NCBI GenBank assembly: GCA_964539805.1
Contig: CAZIKN010000001.1
Location: 62,001-126,000, forward strand
Source: M3007 sp964539805
GTDB taxonomy: Bacteria > Bacteroidota > Bacteroidia > Chitinophagales > Saprospiraceae
Length of the DNA: 64,000 bases
Direction of reading: 5' to 3'
Of this stretch, positions 44,183 to 53,612 are shown piece after piece. The notes beneath the pieces were generated by a model. The model was given only the letters and a program-made list of their open reading frames with translations. It had not been told where the DNA came from and did not search any database. Numbering within the stretch: position 1 is the stretch's first letter; each line of letters opens with the position of its first letter. The position numbers and the translations under genes are program-made.

Positions 44183-45214
44183 ATGCAAACCATACTAATC
44201 ACTGGCGGAGCCGGATTTATCGGCTCTCATGTGGTAAGGCTTTTTGTGCGGCAGCATCCCGAATACAAAGTTATCAATTTGGATGCACTTACTTACGCCG
44301 GGAACCTTGAAAACCTTAAGGACCTGGCGGATGCACCCAATTATGTATTTGAGCATGGAGATATTTGTGACGCTCCGTTTTTGGAGCAGCTGTTCAAAAA
44401 ATACGATATTGAAGGGGTGATCCATCTCGCAGCAGAAAGCCATGTGGATCGGAGCATTACCGATCCGCTGTCTTTTGTCCGAACCAATGTCATGGGCACG
44501 GTTACTTTGCTCAATGCAGCGCGCAATCATTGGAAAGGCGTAGAGGGAGGCAAGCGTTTTTATCACGTCAGCACAGATGAGGTGTATGGCTCTTTGGGCG
44601 AAGAAGGCTTTTTTACAGAACAAACAGCTTATGATCCTCGCTCTCCTTACTCCGCCTCAAAAGCTTCCAGCGATCATTTCGTGCGGGCCTATTGGCATAC
44701 CTATCACTTGCCTGTGGTCATGTCCAACTGTAGCAACAACTACGGCCCAAATCATTTCCCGGAAAAACTTATTCCGCTGATGATCAGCAATATACGACAT
44801 GGAAAGCCGCTTCCTGTGTATGGAGATGGCAAAAACGTGCGCGACTGGCTCTGGGTAAAAGATCATGCAACGGCCATTCACACTATTTTCCACACAGGCC
44901 GCCTTGGAGAAACCTATAACATTGGCGGCAATAATGAGTGGCGCAATATTGATCTGGTAGAAAAAATATGTGACATCATGGATGAACTGCTCGGGCGCCC
45001 GCAAGGTACTGCCCGCCAGTTGATCACGTTTGTCAAAGACCGCCCTGGCCATGACCAGCGCTATGCCATTGATGCCTCCAAATTACGCGACGAACTGGGC
45101 TGGGAACCTTCCATCAAGGCAGAAGAGGGCTTTAGGGAAACAGCGTTATGGTATTTACAAAATGACGAATGGCTGTCCCATATCTTGAGTGGGGAGTACA
45201 AGAAAGGTTATTAA
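44183..45214 (+). CDS. rfbB: dTDP-glucose 4,6-dehydratase
   Basis: A 343-residue SDR enzyme that converts dTDP-glucose to dTDP-4-keto-6-deoxyglucose, the first committed step to rhamnose and other 6-deoxy sugars. Key motifs: TGGAGFIGSHVV (NAD-binding), HLAAESHVDRSI, FYHVSTDEVYGSLG with the catalytic Thr-Asp-Glu, YSASKASSDHFVRA (Tyr-x-x-x-Lys), NCSNNYGPNHFPEKLIPL, and GKNVRDWLWVKDH. It begins 32 bases after the UXS-like gene and is probably co-transcribed. RfbA, RfbC and RfbD are not in the window. A strong terminator follows. Confidence 0.96.
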   Translation: MQTILITGGAGFIGSHVVRLFVRQHPEYKVINLDALTYAGNLENLKDLADAPNYVFEHGDICDAPFLEQLFKKYDIEGVIHLAAESHVDRSITDPLSFVRTNVMGTVTLLNAARNHWKGVEGGKRFYHVSTDEVYGSLGEEGFFTEQTAYDPRSPYSASKASSDHFVRAYWHTYHLPVVMSNCSNNYGPNHFPEKLIPLMISNIRHGKPLPVYGDGKNVRDWLWVKDHATAIHTIFHTGRLGETYNIGGNNEWRNIDLVEKICDIMDELLGRPQGTARQLITFVKDRPGHDQRYAIDASKLRDELGWEPSIKAEEGFRETALWYLQNDEWLSHILSGEYKKGY

Positions 45215-45217
45215 AAT

Positions 45218-45258
45218 AAAAAAGCCCTCCAGCGCAATGATGTCTGGAGGGCTTTTTT
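45218..45258. terminator. Bidirectional rho-independent terminator
   Basis: Arms 45218-45232 and 45244-45258 are perfect 15-bp complements; the GCCCTCCAG/CTGGAGGGC core is flanked by six As and six Ts, with an 11-base loop. It serves rfbB (plus) and the thioredoxin-like gene (minus). Confidence 0.9.
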
Positions 45259-45264
45259 CTGTAT

Positions 45265-45756
45265 TTACTTCTTCAATTCTTTTAGTTTTTCTTCCAGTTC
45301 CAGCTCGTCGCCGGGGGCATAGCCGGAATGCTCAAACACGATGTTGCCAGTGGCATCCAGCACAATGGTATGTGGTACGGAGTTCACATTGGCAGTTTGT
45401 TGAAATTCCTTGTTGGTATCTACCAAGATGCGGTAATCCCATCCTTTTTCTTTTACCATGGCAGGTATTTTGGCGGCGGTTCGAGCATCGTCCACACTGA
45501 TGGCAATGAGTTCCATACCGTATTTTTCACGCCATTCCTCATAATAATCTTTAATGGCATCCAATTCTTTTTTGCAAGGTGAGCACCAGGTAGCCCAGAA
45601 ACTGATGACCGTGATTTTTCCGGTTTTGCCAAGTTCCTGTACATTGATGGCTTGCCCTTCAAGGGTTTTCACCGTAGCAGAGGCGAGGGTTTTGTTTTGG
45701 GCCGAAGCGGCAAAAGCAAAGAGTACGGCCGCAAAGGCAATCAGCGTTTTTTTCAT
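45265..45756 (-). CDS. Exported thioredoxin-fold protein (TlpA/ResA-like)
   Basis: From MKKTLIAFAAVLF at 45756 the protein has 163 residues with a signal peptide ending ASAQ. The active site is WCSPC within ISFWATWCSPCKKELDAIKDYY, and the conserved cis-Pro is in NSVPHTIVLD. TlpA/ResA-like proteins reduce disulfides in the periplasm, for example during cytochrome c maturation or to repair envelope proteins. The upstream frame to 45822 precedes the signal peptide and is rejected. It ends at the shared terminator with rfbB. A TACTTTTG element lies 92 bases upstream. Confidence 0.92.
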   Translation of the reverse strand: MKKTLIAFAAVLFAFAASAQNKTLASATVKTLEGQAINVQELGKTGKITVISFWATWCSPCKKELDAIKDYYEEWREKYGMELIAISVDDARTAAKIPAMVKEKGWDYRILVDTNKEFQQTANVNSVPHTIVLDATGNIVFEHSGYAPGDELELEEKLKELKK

Positions 45757-45847
45757 TAGTATTACTTGTTGAATGTTAGTTAGTGACAGGTGTGAAACAG
45801 GTATGGCTTTCGTGGGCAACATATCGTACCTGATACGAAAAGAAGCC

Positions 45848-45855
45848 CAAAAGTA
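45848..45855 (-). promoter_or_regulatory. Candidate -7 promoter element of the thioredoxin-like gene
   Basis: The minus strand reads TACTTTTG (TAnnTTTG match), about 90 bases upstream of the ATG at 45756 and inside the gap after the GH25 gene. Confidence 0.35.
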
Positions 45856-45902
45856 GCGCGTTTAGAATGATAATTGTACAGGTTTAACCTGTCTTTAAGA
45901 AT

Positions 45903-46715
45903 TCAACGCAAACAAAATTTGCGCAAAGCAAGGCTGTCGCCATAGAAAACATTAAAATCCACTTTTTCGTTGATCCCATTTACATGGCCACGGTCACTGT
46001 GCTGCCAAAAATGCCATTTTTCGTCATTGGGCATATTTAAGTCACTGACATGATAATGTGCAATCCAAAGCGGATAATCTTCAAATTCTTTAACCCCGGC
46101 AAAGTAGTTCTTGTAAAAGTCGCGGTTGGTGTACAGGATGGGTTTTGCTTTGTAATATTTTTCCAATAAATCCATAAAAGCCTTTGTATAACGCTGTATT
46201 TGCGCACGGCTCATACCTCTTGTTTCTTCTACATCCACCACAGGAGGCAAGTCGCCGGGGCTTAATTTAACGGTATTGGTAAATCGAACGGCCTGCATTT
46301 TGGGGCTAATATCGGGCAGAAAGAAATGGTATGCCCCTCTGATGATGCCATTTCGTTTGGCATTTTCCCAGTTTCTGGCAAACTGCGGGTCAACTTGCCA
46401 TGACCCTTCACAGGCTTTCATAAAAGCAAAATGAATGCGGATGTTTCCCACACGCATCTTTCGGATCCGGCTCCAATCCACCCTTTGTTGCCATTTACTG
46501 ACATCTATGCCATGAATGATATAATTGCCGGGTATGCGGATACCAAATTGTTTGTATTCTTTGTAGTGAATGGGGTACTCTAACCAGGAGCGTACGTAAT
46601 ACCTGAACTCCTCGCTCAAGCCCAGCGCAATAAAAAAAACGGCCAGTGCCAATGCGGCAAAGCGACGAAAAGATGGCGTTTTCCTCAGAGCGTAATTTTT
46701 GGGAATAATGCGCAT
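45903..46715 (-). CDS. GH25 family lysozyme-like muramidase
   Basis: A 270-residue protein with an N-terminal membrane anchor or uncleaved signal (residues 18-34, RRFAALALAVFFIALGL), so probably fixed on the periplasmic face. The GH25 TIM-barrel follows with HGIDVSKWQ (first catalytic-site Asp), FAFMKACEG, GAYHFFLP, the PPVVDVEET pair of acidic residues, and WIAHYHVSD, YGVNGINEKVDFN-like closing segments. GH25 enzymes cut the MurNAc-GlcNAc bond of peptidoglycan. It starts nine bases after the enoyl-CoA hydratase stop on the same strand, although the two functions are unrelated. Confidence 0.92.
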   Translation of the reverse strand: MRIIPKNYALRKTPSFRRFAALALAVFFIALGLSEEFRYYVRSWLEYPIHYKEYKQFGIRIPGNYIIHGIDVSKWQQRVDWSRIRKMRVGNIRIHFAFMKACEGSWQVDPQFARNWENAKRNGIIRGAYHFFLPDISPKMQAVRFTNTVKLSPGDLPPVVDVEETRGMSRAQIQRYTKAFMDLLEKYYKAKPILYTNRDFYKNYFAGVKEFEDYPLWIAHYHVSDLNMPNDEKWHFWQHSDRGHVNGINEKVDFNVFYGDSLALRKFCLR

Positions 46716-46723
46716 GATCGGGA

Positions 46724-47500
46724 TTATACACCAATAAATATCGGTTTTCTTTTTTCTAAAAAGGCGGATACGCCTTCCTGATAATCACGAGTGGAGCCTG
46801 CTTCCGTTTGGTATTTGTCCTCCAAACTGACCTGTTGGTAAAAGCTGTTGCCATAACTCTCATTTAGGGCCATTTTGGTCAGTGCGAGACCGCGAGTAGG
46901 CATTTGGGCCAAGGTCTCGGCTATTTTAACAGACTCTTCCCCAAAACTTTCATCGGAGAATACTTTCCAGATCATGCCCATGCCAGCTGCTTCAGCAGCA
47001 CTGATTTTATCAGAAAGCATCATAAGGGCGGTTGCGCGCTGCAGCCCTACTAATCTTGGCAGCGTCCAGCTGCCGCCGGAGTCGGGGATAAGGCCTATTT
47101 TGGAGAATGCCTGGGTGAAGCTGGCAGAGGCTGTAGCTATTGTAATATCACATGCCAAGGCAATGTTGGCGCCTGCGCCTGCCGCCACGCCGTTGACAGC
47201 CGCTATAACGGGCTTGGCCAATGATCTGATTTTCAAAACAATAGGGTTGTATCCGCTTGAAATGATTTCCGTCAGGGATGGGCCGTTGGGGTCAATAACT
47301 TCTTGCAAATCCTGCCCCGCACAAAAAGCTTTGCCTACACCTGTGATATAAACGGCCCTTATATCCGTTTCGTTTTCACAGGTTTCCAGGACATTCAATA
47401 TCTCCTGGCGCATAGGATGATTCATGGAATTGAATACCTGTGGGCGATTGAAGCGCAAATAGGCAACCTGGTTTTTTATTTCAAATTCAATGTATTGCAT
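46724..47500 (-). CDS. Enoyl-CoA hydratase/isomerase family protein (PaaG-like)
   Basis: A 258-residue crotonase-fold protein. The oxyanion-hole segments are GKAFCAGQDLQEV and AAVNGVAAGAGANIALACD. The FSKIGLIPDSGGSWTLPR stretch, with Asp as the acidic residue in place of one of the two hydratase Glu residues, is typical of PaaG-type 1,2-epoxyphenylacetyl-CoA isomerases. It may therefore act in phenylacetate degradation or as a general enoyl-CoA isomerase. No other paa genes are in the window, so I leave the symbol empty. The length is normal for the family. Divergent from the tRNA-Arg gene. Confidence 0.9.
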   Translation of the reverse strand: MQYIEFEIKNQVAYLRFNRPQVFNSMNHPMRQEILNVLETCENETDIRAVYITGVGKAFCAGQDLQEVIDPNGPSLTEIISSGYNPIVLKIRSLAKPVIAAVNGVAAGAGANIALACDITIATASASFTQAFSKIGLIPDSGGSWTLPRLVGLQRATALMMLSDKISAAEAAGMGMIWKVFSDESFGEESVKIAETLAQMPTRGLALTKMALNESYGNSFYQQVSLEDKYQTEAGSTRDYQEGVSAFLEKRKPIFIGV

Positions 47501-47624
47501 AGTGCTGTACGGTTGGGTTAGGAACTGCCTGAATTGATCATCTGTTACAATTCAGCTTATTGTTGAGGGCGGCAAAATTATCAAATTAATGAGAACAGCT
47601 GCGAAAACTCTTGTGCATATTCCC

Positions 47625-47632
47625 TATCTTTG
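47625..47632 (+). promoter_or_regulatory. Candidate -7 promoter element of tRNA-Arg
   Basis: TATCTTTG matches TAnnTTTG and lies 16 bases upstream of the tRNA 5' end, a suitable distance for a tRNA transcript with a short leader. Confidence 0.5.
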
Positions 47633-47648
47633 CGGCGCCAAAAGCAAA

Positions 47649-47720
47649 GGTCCCGTAGTTCAATGGATAGAATAGAGGTTTCCTAAACCTTAGATATGGG
47701 TTCGATTCCCGTCGGGACTA
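47649..47720 (+). tRNA. tRNA-Arg(CCT)
   Basis: A cloverleaf can be folded by eye. The acceptor GGTCCCG pairs with CGGGACT (one G-T), followed by T8 A9. The D stem is GTTC/GAAT with an AATGGATA loop, and the anticodon stem is GAGGT/ACCTT with loop TTCCTAA. A four-base variable loop and T stem ATGGG/CCCGT with loop TTCGATT complete it. The anticodon CCT reads AGG (arginine). The CCA end is not encoded. It is 72 bases with discriminator A. Confidence 0.92.
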
Positions 47721-47778
47721 CTTCTTCTTGCAGTTCAACAAACCCAAGTCCTTGTCCATCCCCCTACACCATATATAT

Positions 47779-48822
47779 ATGCAGCGATGTTTTGATCTGG
47801 CCCGCTTAGGTGGTGGTCAGGTCAGCCCCAACCCTTTGGTGGGAGCGCTGCTGGTGCACGAAAACAGGATCATCGGTGAAGCTTGGCATCAAAAATATGG
47901 TGGCCCACATGCAGAAGTCAACTGCATACGCTCCGTTCCTCCCGAGCTACAGCACCTTATTCCCAAATCCACACTATATTGTTCTTTGGAGCCGTGTTTT
48001 CATTATGGCAAGACACCGCCTTGCGTGGATCTGATCTTAGAAAAAAAAATACCACACGTTGTGATTGCCAACACTGATCCCAATCCTCTTACGGCTGGCA
48101 AGAGCATTGCCAAATTGCGTGCCGCAGGGGTAAGTGTCACAGAAGCAATCCTGGAAGAAGAAGGTGCTGTAATGAATCGGGCTTTTTTTACCTGGATTAC
48201 CCAAAAACGGCCTTATGTCATTTTAAAATGGGCACAAAGCGCAGACGGTTTTTTGGCCATACACGGAGAGCGCACCGCCATAAGTGGACCTTTGGTGCAA
48301 CGATTGGTACACCGTTGGCGATCAGAAAGTGATGCCATCTTAGTAGGTACCAATACTGCAGTTGTTGACAATCCGCGCCTGGATACCCGTTATTATCCTG
48401 GTAAATTACCCCTGCGCATCAGCTTTGATCGGCACATGCGGATACCCTTGAGCCATCATATTTTGAATGATAGCACCCCAACCTGGATTATAGGCCCGGC
48501 AAGGGAGGGCGGACATTGGCGACATACAAGTTTTTTCCCAGCCGACAGCATGGTGGAGACCTCTGCTTTATTGGAAAAATTATATCAACACAATAAAGCC
48601 ATTTTGTTTGTAGAAGGCGGCGCAATGCTGCTGCAACAATTCATTCACTCAGGGCTATGGGATGAAGCAAGGGTCATTCAAAGTGCTAAAGTAATAGGTG
48701 ACGGCATAGCAGCACCCTTGTTGCTGGATGCCAGCCATGTCAGTGCGGAAAGGGTAAGGGAGGACCAAGTTAGAATATACAACCGTGGATTACGGTCAAG
48801 TAAAAGGTCCGATTGTGGCTAA
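47779..48822 (+). CDS. ribD: Bifunctional riboflavin biosynthesis protein RibD
   Basis: A 347-residue two-domain enzyme. The N-terminal deaminase has the zinc motif GGPHAEVNCI (His-Ala-Glu) and EPCFHYGKTPPC with two Cys ligands, and it deaminates the pyrimidine intermediate from GTP cyclohydrolase II. The C-terminal domain (about 150-340; RPYVILKWAQSADGFLA, RSESDAILVGTNTAVVDNP, LFVEGGAMLLQQFI) reduces the ribose side chain with NADPH. Together they carry out steps two and three of riboflavin synthesis. I prefer the ATG at 47779 to a TTG at 47728 because the conserved domain begins MQRCFDLARLGGG. The end overlaps only an unsupported extension of the next gene. The other rib genes are elsewhere. 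Confidence 0.95.
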   Translation: MQRCFDLARLGGGQVSPNPLVGALLVHENRIIGEAWHQKYGGPHAEVNCIRSVPPELQHLIPKSTLYCSLEPCFHYGKTPPCVDLILEKKIPHVVIANTDPNPLTAGKSIAKLRAAGVSVTEAILEEEGAVMNRAFFTWITQKRPYVILKWAQSADGFLAIHGERTAISGPLVQRLVHRWRSESDAILVGTNTAVVDNPRLDTRYYPGKLPLRISFDRHMRIPLSHHILNDSTPTWIIGPAREGGHWRHTSFFPADSMVETSALLEKLYQHNKAILFVEGGAMLLQQFIHSGLWDEARVIQSAKVIGDGIAAPLLLDASHVSAERVREDQVRIYNRGLRSSKRSDCG

Positions 48823-48949
48823 TTTTATCAATTTTCATCGAAAAACATATAATCCAGCGAGCAGATTTGCGTTAGTTGGGCCAATTTTACAGATAAGTCA
48901 CATCTTTGCGGCTTTATCCTCATATTGTCAAATATTTTTACTTATTTCC

Positions 48950-51511
48950 ATGAACAAAGTTGTTTTCCTGCCCATCCGTTTGCTTGTACTGCTGGCGGTT
49001 TGTGCGCTTTCCTTGCCCATAGCTGGCCAAACGAAAAAAGGCTTCAAGGCTCTTGACAAACAAAAATGGGACGAAGCCTTTGCAGCCTTTGCCCTTGACT
49101 CTGCCCATCAGGAACTTAAGCCGGTAGCCCTGTTCGGTATGGCCAAAACCTTGAGCGACCTTAACAATCCCAACAAAAACCTTCGCCGTGGTATGTACTA
49201 CCAAACTGCAGCCAAAGTTGCCTGGAAATCACTAAAGCCCAGTCAGCGCAATGAGCTGACCAAAGACTGGGATGTGAAAGGGATAGATATTGACAAACTG
49301 CGCACTCAAACGGCCAATGCGGTGTGGAAAACTTTGAACAAGGATAAATCAACAATTAAGGAAGTGGATGAATACATTAATGCATTCCCCTCTCTTAACC
49401 CTGATCGGGATCAAAAAGCCCGTGAAATGCAGGAATCCGTTTTGGAAAGGGCCATTTATGAGGCAAAAACCTATCAGGATTATGCCTACTTGAGCCAGAA
49501 CCATAGGAAAAGCATACCTGAAAAATTCCCTTCCGCTCTGGAAAACATTGATGACAAGGCAATCACTTTGTTTCTGGAAAGCAATGGAATAGATAAAATC
49601 GGCCAATTTTTTAAGGAGGTATCCAACCACCCCATTTCAAAAGATCGCCAACGCGAGCGTTTTGCCGATGTGTACAAGGCTACAGAGCTGCGCCCTTTGG
49701 TGACTTTTATCAATGATGCGCCTCGGAGTGCATTTGCCACCATGGCACGCCAAAAAGCGCTTGATATCCTTAAGAAAAAGCCCCTTTCCGATGCAGATCG
49801 CGCCAAGTACCCGCAGGAGGAGCGCAATGTGCTGGTTGACCTTGAATTAGAGGCAAGCGGGGTAAGCATTAACACGCGCCGACCTTTTAACGAAAGTGAA
49901 TTAAATGATTGGAAAACATTTATAAAGCGCACGGCTCCCACATACCGCGGTTGGCAGGCATTTGAAAAGCTGTTTGAACATTACATGAACAAACGGGACT
50001 GGAAAATGTCCTCTACACTTTTGCATGAACATGAATCACTTTTCCCAGACAAAAAGAAATGGTTTGGCACATTAATCCCTTTGGTAGATGCGCCGGATAG
50101 CGGTATAGCCCCCCAGGATGCAGGGCCCAATATCAACGCCGCCGGATCTGAATACGTACCCGTCCCGAGTGCGGATGGCAAATATTTGTATTTCTGTGGT
50201 TCCAATAGAGCGGACAATGAAAATGGCGAAGACATTTTTGTCAGCACTTTTGAGAACGGACAGTGGAGCAAGCCAAGTCTTATCAAAGAACTAAGCGGTT
50301 TTGGCAATCAGGCACCACTTTCTATCACGGCAGATGGCAACAGGATGATCATTTTTGATGATGGCAAACCGTTTTATTCGGATAAAACAGCTACCGGGTG
50401 GGCTGAGGCTAAACCGTTGGAACTGAACACCTCTATGTTCGGCTGGGTGGGCTTGGTACAAATAGCGCCAAACAACCAGGTAATGATCCTTGAGGCTCGT
50501 GGCGACAATATGTCCGCAACTGACCTGTATATTTCCCTTCGCCAGCCTGATGGCTCTTGGAAGGATCCCATTCGTTTGGATACTACCATCAACACCAATC
50601 AAGAAGACCGCAGCGCCTATTTGCATCCTGATATGCGTACCCTTTACTTCAGCAGTGCCGGCCACAACGGCTTAGGCGGTATGGATGTATTCAAAACCAC
50701 CCGCTTGGACGATACGTGGCTGCGTTGGAGCAAGCCCGTGAACTTGGGCAAGGAGGTCAATACCATGAGCGATGACTGGGCCTACAAAGTAACAACTGAT
50801 GGCATAACTGCCTGGTTTTCAAATAGAAAAACCAGTACCAACCAGGATATATTCACCATAACACTGCCCGAGAATATGCGCCCGCAATCCGTCCGTGTTG
50901 TGGAGTTGCAGGTGAAGGACAATCAAGGCGTGGCATTGGAGGCTGAGGTAGTGTTGGAAGACCCACTCACTGGGCAAAAAGTTGGCCTTTTCCGTACAGA
51001 TCCTACCAACGGAAAAACATTTATCACGGTGCCAAATGATAAAAGCTACACCCTGCGCCTCCAAAAAGAAGGATATTACCCGAAAAGTATGCCTTTGCCC
51101 AAGCAAGAAAAAGCCTCGGCCAAGTTGGATATAGTATGGAAGCCGGTGAGCCTCCCTGAAATGCTGGAAAAAGGCAAAACAGAGGTATTGAACATCTTTT
51201 TTGACTATGACAAATCAACGCTTCGCCCCGAATCTATGCCAGAACTGCAAAAGGTAGCAGAATTGGCACAAAAGAACAATTACCGCATCAATTTGTTGGG
51301 TTATTCGGACAATGCCGGTGGCCCTGCCTATAATACTGAACTTTCCCAGCGCCGCAGCAATGCCGCCCGACAGGCCCTTATTGACCTGGGGGTATCAGCA
51401 GATAAAATTACGGCAAAGGGTTATGGCGAGGCCAATCCGGTAGCAGATAACAAAACAGAAGAAGGACGCCAGCTCAATCGGCGCGTAGAAGTTCAGTTTT
51501 TAAAGGGATAA
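48950..51511 (+). CDS. Exported PD40-propeller/OmpA-family protein
   Basis: From MNKVVFLPIRLL at 48950 the protein has 853 residues with a signal peptide ending PIAGQ. Domains in order: a helical, TPR-like N-terminal half (about 25-390); a PD40-type beta-propeller (about 395-640; SEYVPVPSADGKYLYFCGSN, RTLYFSSAGHNGLGGMDVF); a carboxypeptidase-regulatory-like module (645-735); and a complete OmpA domain (about 740-853; LNIFFDYDKSTLRPESM, LLGYSDNAGG, YNTELSQRRSNAARQAL, NRRVEVQF) for binding diaminopimelate in peptidoglycan. This again is the PorE-like order, so the window has two such proteins. The long upstream frame (from 48785) has no signal-like start. It is followed by a C1 peptidase gene after 36 bases. 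Confidence 0.9.
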   Translation: MNKVVFLPIRLLVLLAVCALSLPIAGQTKKGFKALDKQKWDEAFAAFALDSAHQELKPVALFGMAKTLSDLNNPNKNLRRGMYYQTAAKVAWKSLKPSQRNELTKDWDVKGIDIDKLRTQTANAVWKTLNKDKSTIKEVDEYINAFPSLNPDRDQKAREMQESVLERAIYEAKTYQDYAYLSQNHRKSIPEKFPSALENIDDKAITLFLESNGIDKIGQFFKEVSNHPISKDRQRERFADVYKATELRPLVTFINDAPRSAFATMARQKALDILKKKPLSDADRAKYPQEERNVLVDLELEASGVSINTRRPFNESELNDWKTFIKRTAPTYRGWQAFEKLFEHYMNKRDWKMSSTLLHEHESLFPDKKKWFGTLIPLVDAPDSGIAPQDAGPNINAAGSEYVPVPSADGKYLYFCGSNRADNENGEDIFVSTFENGQWSKPSLIKELSGFGNQAPLSITADGNRMIIFDDGKPFYSDKTATGWAEAKPLELNTSMFGWVGLVQIAPNNQVMILEARGDNMSATDLYISLRQPDGSWKDPIRLDTTINTNQEDRSAYLHPDMRTLYFSSAGHNGLGGMDVFKTTRLDDTWLRWSKPVNLGKEVNTMSDDWAYKVTTDGITAWFSNRKTSTNQDIFTITLPENMRPQSVRVVELQVKDNQGVALEAEVVLEDPLTGQKVGLFRTDPTNGKTFITVPNDKSYTLRLQKEGYYPKSMPLPKQEKASAKLDIVWKPVSLPEMLEKGKTEVLNIFFDYDKSTLRPESMPELQKVAELAQKNNYRINLLGYSDNAGGPAYNTELSQRRSNAARQALIDLGVSADKITAKGYGEANPVADNKTEEGRQLNRRVEVQFLKG

Positions 51512-51547
51512 TTGCACAAAACATAACATTTCAACACAAAATATATT

Positions 51548-52843
51548 ATGAAAAAAATATTTATATTTTTGCTCCTTGCGCTTTCAGGGGCTTCCATAGT
51601 AGCGCAAAAGCAAGAGCCATATAGTTTTAAGGAGCACAAACGTTTGGCCGCAACACCTGTAAAAAATCAGCAAAACACAGGTACCTGCTGGAGTTTTTCC
51701 ACTACCTCTTTTTTGGAAAGTGAGATCATTCGCTTAGGTAAAGGTGAGGTTGATTTGTCAGAAATGTTTACGGTTCGTCATATTTATCGGAATAAATGTG
51801 AGAACTATGTCCGTAGGCAGGGCAGTGCCCAGTTGAGCCAAGGCGGCTTGGCACATGACAATCTGAATATCGTTCGCCAATATGGCTTAATGCCTGAGAG
51901 CGCATACCCCGGGCGTAAAAGCGCCGACAAGCCATTTAACCATACCCAGTTGGAAAAAGACCTTAAAAAGGCATGTGATGAGCTGGTTCAATTGGGAAAG
52001 GAAGGTAAATTGCCTATGAACTGGTTGTCTGGTATTGACAGCCTTTTAGACATTGAGTTTGGCAAACTTCCACTTACTTTTGAGGTCAAAGGCACCCAGT
52101 TTTCACCCATCAGCTATCGGGATTACTTAGGCATCAATGCGGATGACTATGTCAATATTACCTCATTTACACATCATCCCTTTCATACCTGGTTTATTTT
52201 GGAAGTACCCGACAATTTTTCAAACGGACAATTTTACAATTTGCCCTTGGGTGAAATGATGCGCTGTTTGGAATATTCACTTGGCCAGGGTTATACGGTG
52301 GAGTGGGATGCCGATGTCAGCAATGCGGGCTTTTCAGCGCGCAACGGCCTTGCGTTGGTGCCTCAATTGGATGGCAAAAAAGAAGATGATATGGCTGCGG
52401 TGTTCAAATATTGGAGTCCTGAAAAAGAAGTCAATCAACAATATCGCCAACAGTTGTTTGACCAACAAATAACAATGGATGATCATTTGATGCACATAAC
52501 AGGTATGATGGATGAATCACACAGCGGCAATTTTTACGTGGTGAAAAATTCATGGGGCGAAGTGTCGGACAACAAAGGCTACGTATATGTCTCAGAAGCC
52601 TATATGCGTTTGAATACCATCTCGTTTACCCTGCACAAAAATGCAATTCCTGCTGATCTGCGTGTCAAGATACTTAAACCATCGCCAGATGCAACCATAT
52701 CACCAGTACAAATGGATAATAAGGGGTCGGACCCGGCTAAAGTGATACAGCCCGGAAGTATTCGGGCCATTAAACCACGCGCTGCAAACCCCCGCACCAT
52801 GCCGACGGATCGAGACGTGAAACCACAAGAAGAGAACAACTGA
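51548..52843 (+). CDS. Exported C1B (bleomycin hydrolase-like) cysteine peptidase
   Basis: A 431-residue papain-superfamily protein with a signal peptide (1-20, ending SIVAQ). The catalytic Cys47 is in NQQNTGTCWSFSTTSFLE (oxyanion Gln also present), the catalytic His in DDHLMHITGM, and the Asn in VVKNSWG. The layout resembles PepC/bleomycin hydrolase aminopeptidases, but export and a proline-rich C-terminal tail of about 60 residues (rich in KP, RAANPRTMP) are unusual for those cytoplasmic enzymes. It lies between the OmpA gene and tsaB; the tsaB TTG start is six bases beyond its stop, suggesting co-transcription by chance of position. Confidence 0.92.
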   Translation: MKKIFIFLLLALSGASIVAQKQEPYSFKEHKRLAATPVKNQQNTGTCWSFSTTSFLESEIIRLGKGEVDLSEMFTVRHIYRNKCENYVRRQGSAQLSQGGLAHDNLNIVRQYGLMPESAYPGRKSADKPFNHTQLEKDLKKACDELVQLGKEGKLPMNWLSGIDSLLDIEFGKLPLTFEVKGTQFSPISYRDYLGINADDYVNITSFTHHPFHTWFILEVPDNFSNGQFYNLPLGEMMRCLEYSLGQGYTVEWDADVSNAGFSARNGLALVPQLDGKKEDDMAAVFKYWSPEKEVNQQYRQQLFDQQITMDDHLMHITGMMDESHSGNFYVVKNSWGEVSDNKGYVYVSEAYMRLNTISFTLHKNAIPADLRVKILKPSPDATISPVQMDNKGSDPAKVIQPGSIRAIKPRAANPRTMPTDRDVKPQEENN

Positions 52844-52849
52844 TCAAAT

Positions 52850-53575
52850 TTGGCCAAGATATTATTAATTGAAACAGCCACAGAGGTTTGCTCAGCCGCT
52901 ATTGCGCAAGAAGGGCAGATCATGGCCATGGCAGAAGTAACCAACAGCTCCAACCATGCGGCACTGCTTACGATGCAGATACAAGATTGCTGTGTGCAAA
53001 GTGAAATTTCCCTGGCCGAGTTGGATGCAATTGCGGTCAGTAGTGGGCCTGGGTCCTATACATCATTACGTGTAGGCGCCTCCGTGGCAAAAGGCATTTG
53101 CTATGCCTTGGACAAGCCTTTGATCACTGTAGATACCCTATTGAGCATGGCCATGGCCTCAGGCCTTGAGCTGCCAAATTCCCCTGATACAAAGCAGGTA
53201 TATATCCCCATGATTGATGCACGCCGTCAAGAAGTATGGCTGGCGGTATATGATACTGATTTTAAGGTTTTGATACCTGCACAGCCCTTGATAATTGCCA
53301 ACAATTTATTTGATAATGACCTTTTGCGCGCGTTTGGGCCGGACAACGGCGTAAGGCCGGTAAGGTCTGTATTGTCAGGGAACGGTATGTTTAAGGCTGA
53401 AAATGCTATGGATATACAGAAAGCGGCATTTAGTAGCATAAAAAAATGTAGCGCTGAATTTTTAGCTGTATTAGCTGAGGCTGCTTTTCAGAGTGCTGAT
53501 TATCAAGATATTGCTACTTGGACGCCGTTTTACATGAAAGCCCCGAATATTACAAAACCTGTTAATGTATTATAA
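52850..53575 (+). CDS. tsaB: tRNA threonylcarbamoyladenosine synthesis protein TsaB
   Basis: A 241-residue protein of the ASKHA fold that joins TsaD and TsaE in forming t6A at position 37 of ANN-decoding tRNAs. The N-terminus MAKILLIETATEVCSAAIA, the NHAALLTMQIQD motif and VSSGPGSYTSLRVGASVAKGICYALDKPLITV are the TsaB signature. The start is TTG; there is no nearby ATG consistent with the conserved N-terminus. It is six bases after the C1 peptidase stop. tsaD and tsaE are not in this window, as is common. Confidence 0.93.
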   Translation: MAKILLIETATEVCSAAIAQEGQIMAMAEVTNSSNHAALLTMQIQDCCVQSEISLAELDAIAVSSGPGSYTSLRVGASVAKGICYALDKPLITVDTLLSMAMASGLELPNSPDTKQVYIPMIDARRQEVWLAVYDTDFKVLIPAQPLIIANNLFDNDLLRAFGPDNGVRPVRSVLSGNGMFKAENAMDIQKAAFSSIKKCSAEFLAVLAEAAFQSADYQDIATWTPFYMKAPNITKPVNVL

Positions 53576-53612
53576 AGATTGGAATTTTTTTGGACTGAAT
53601 TTCAATAAGTTG

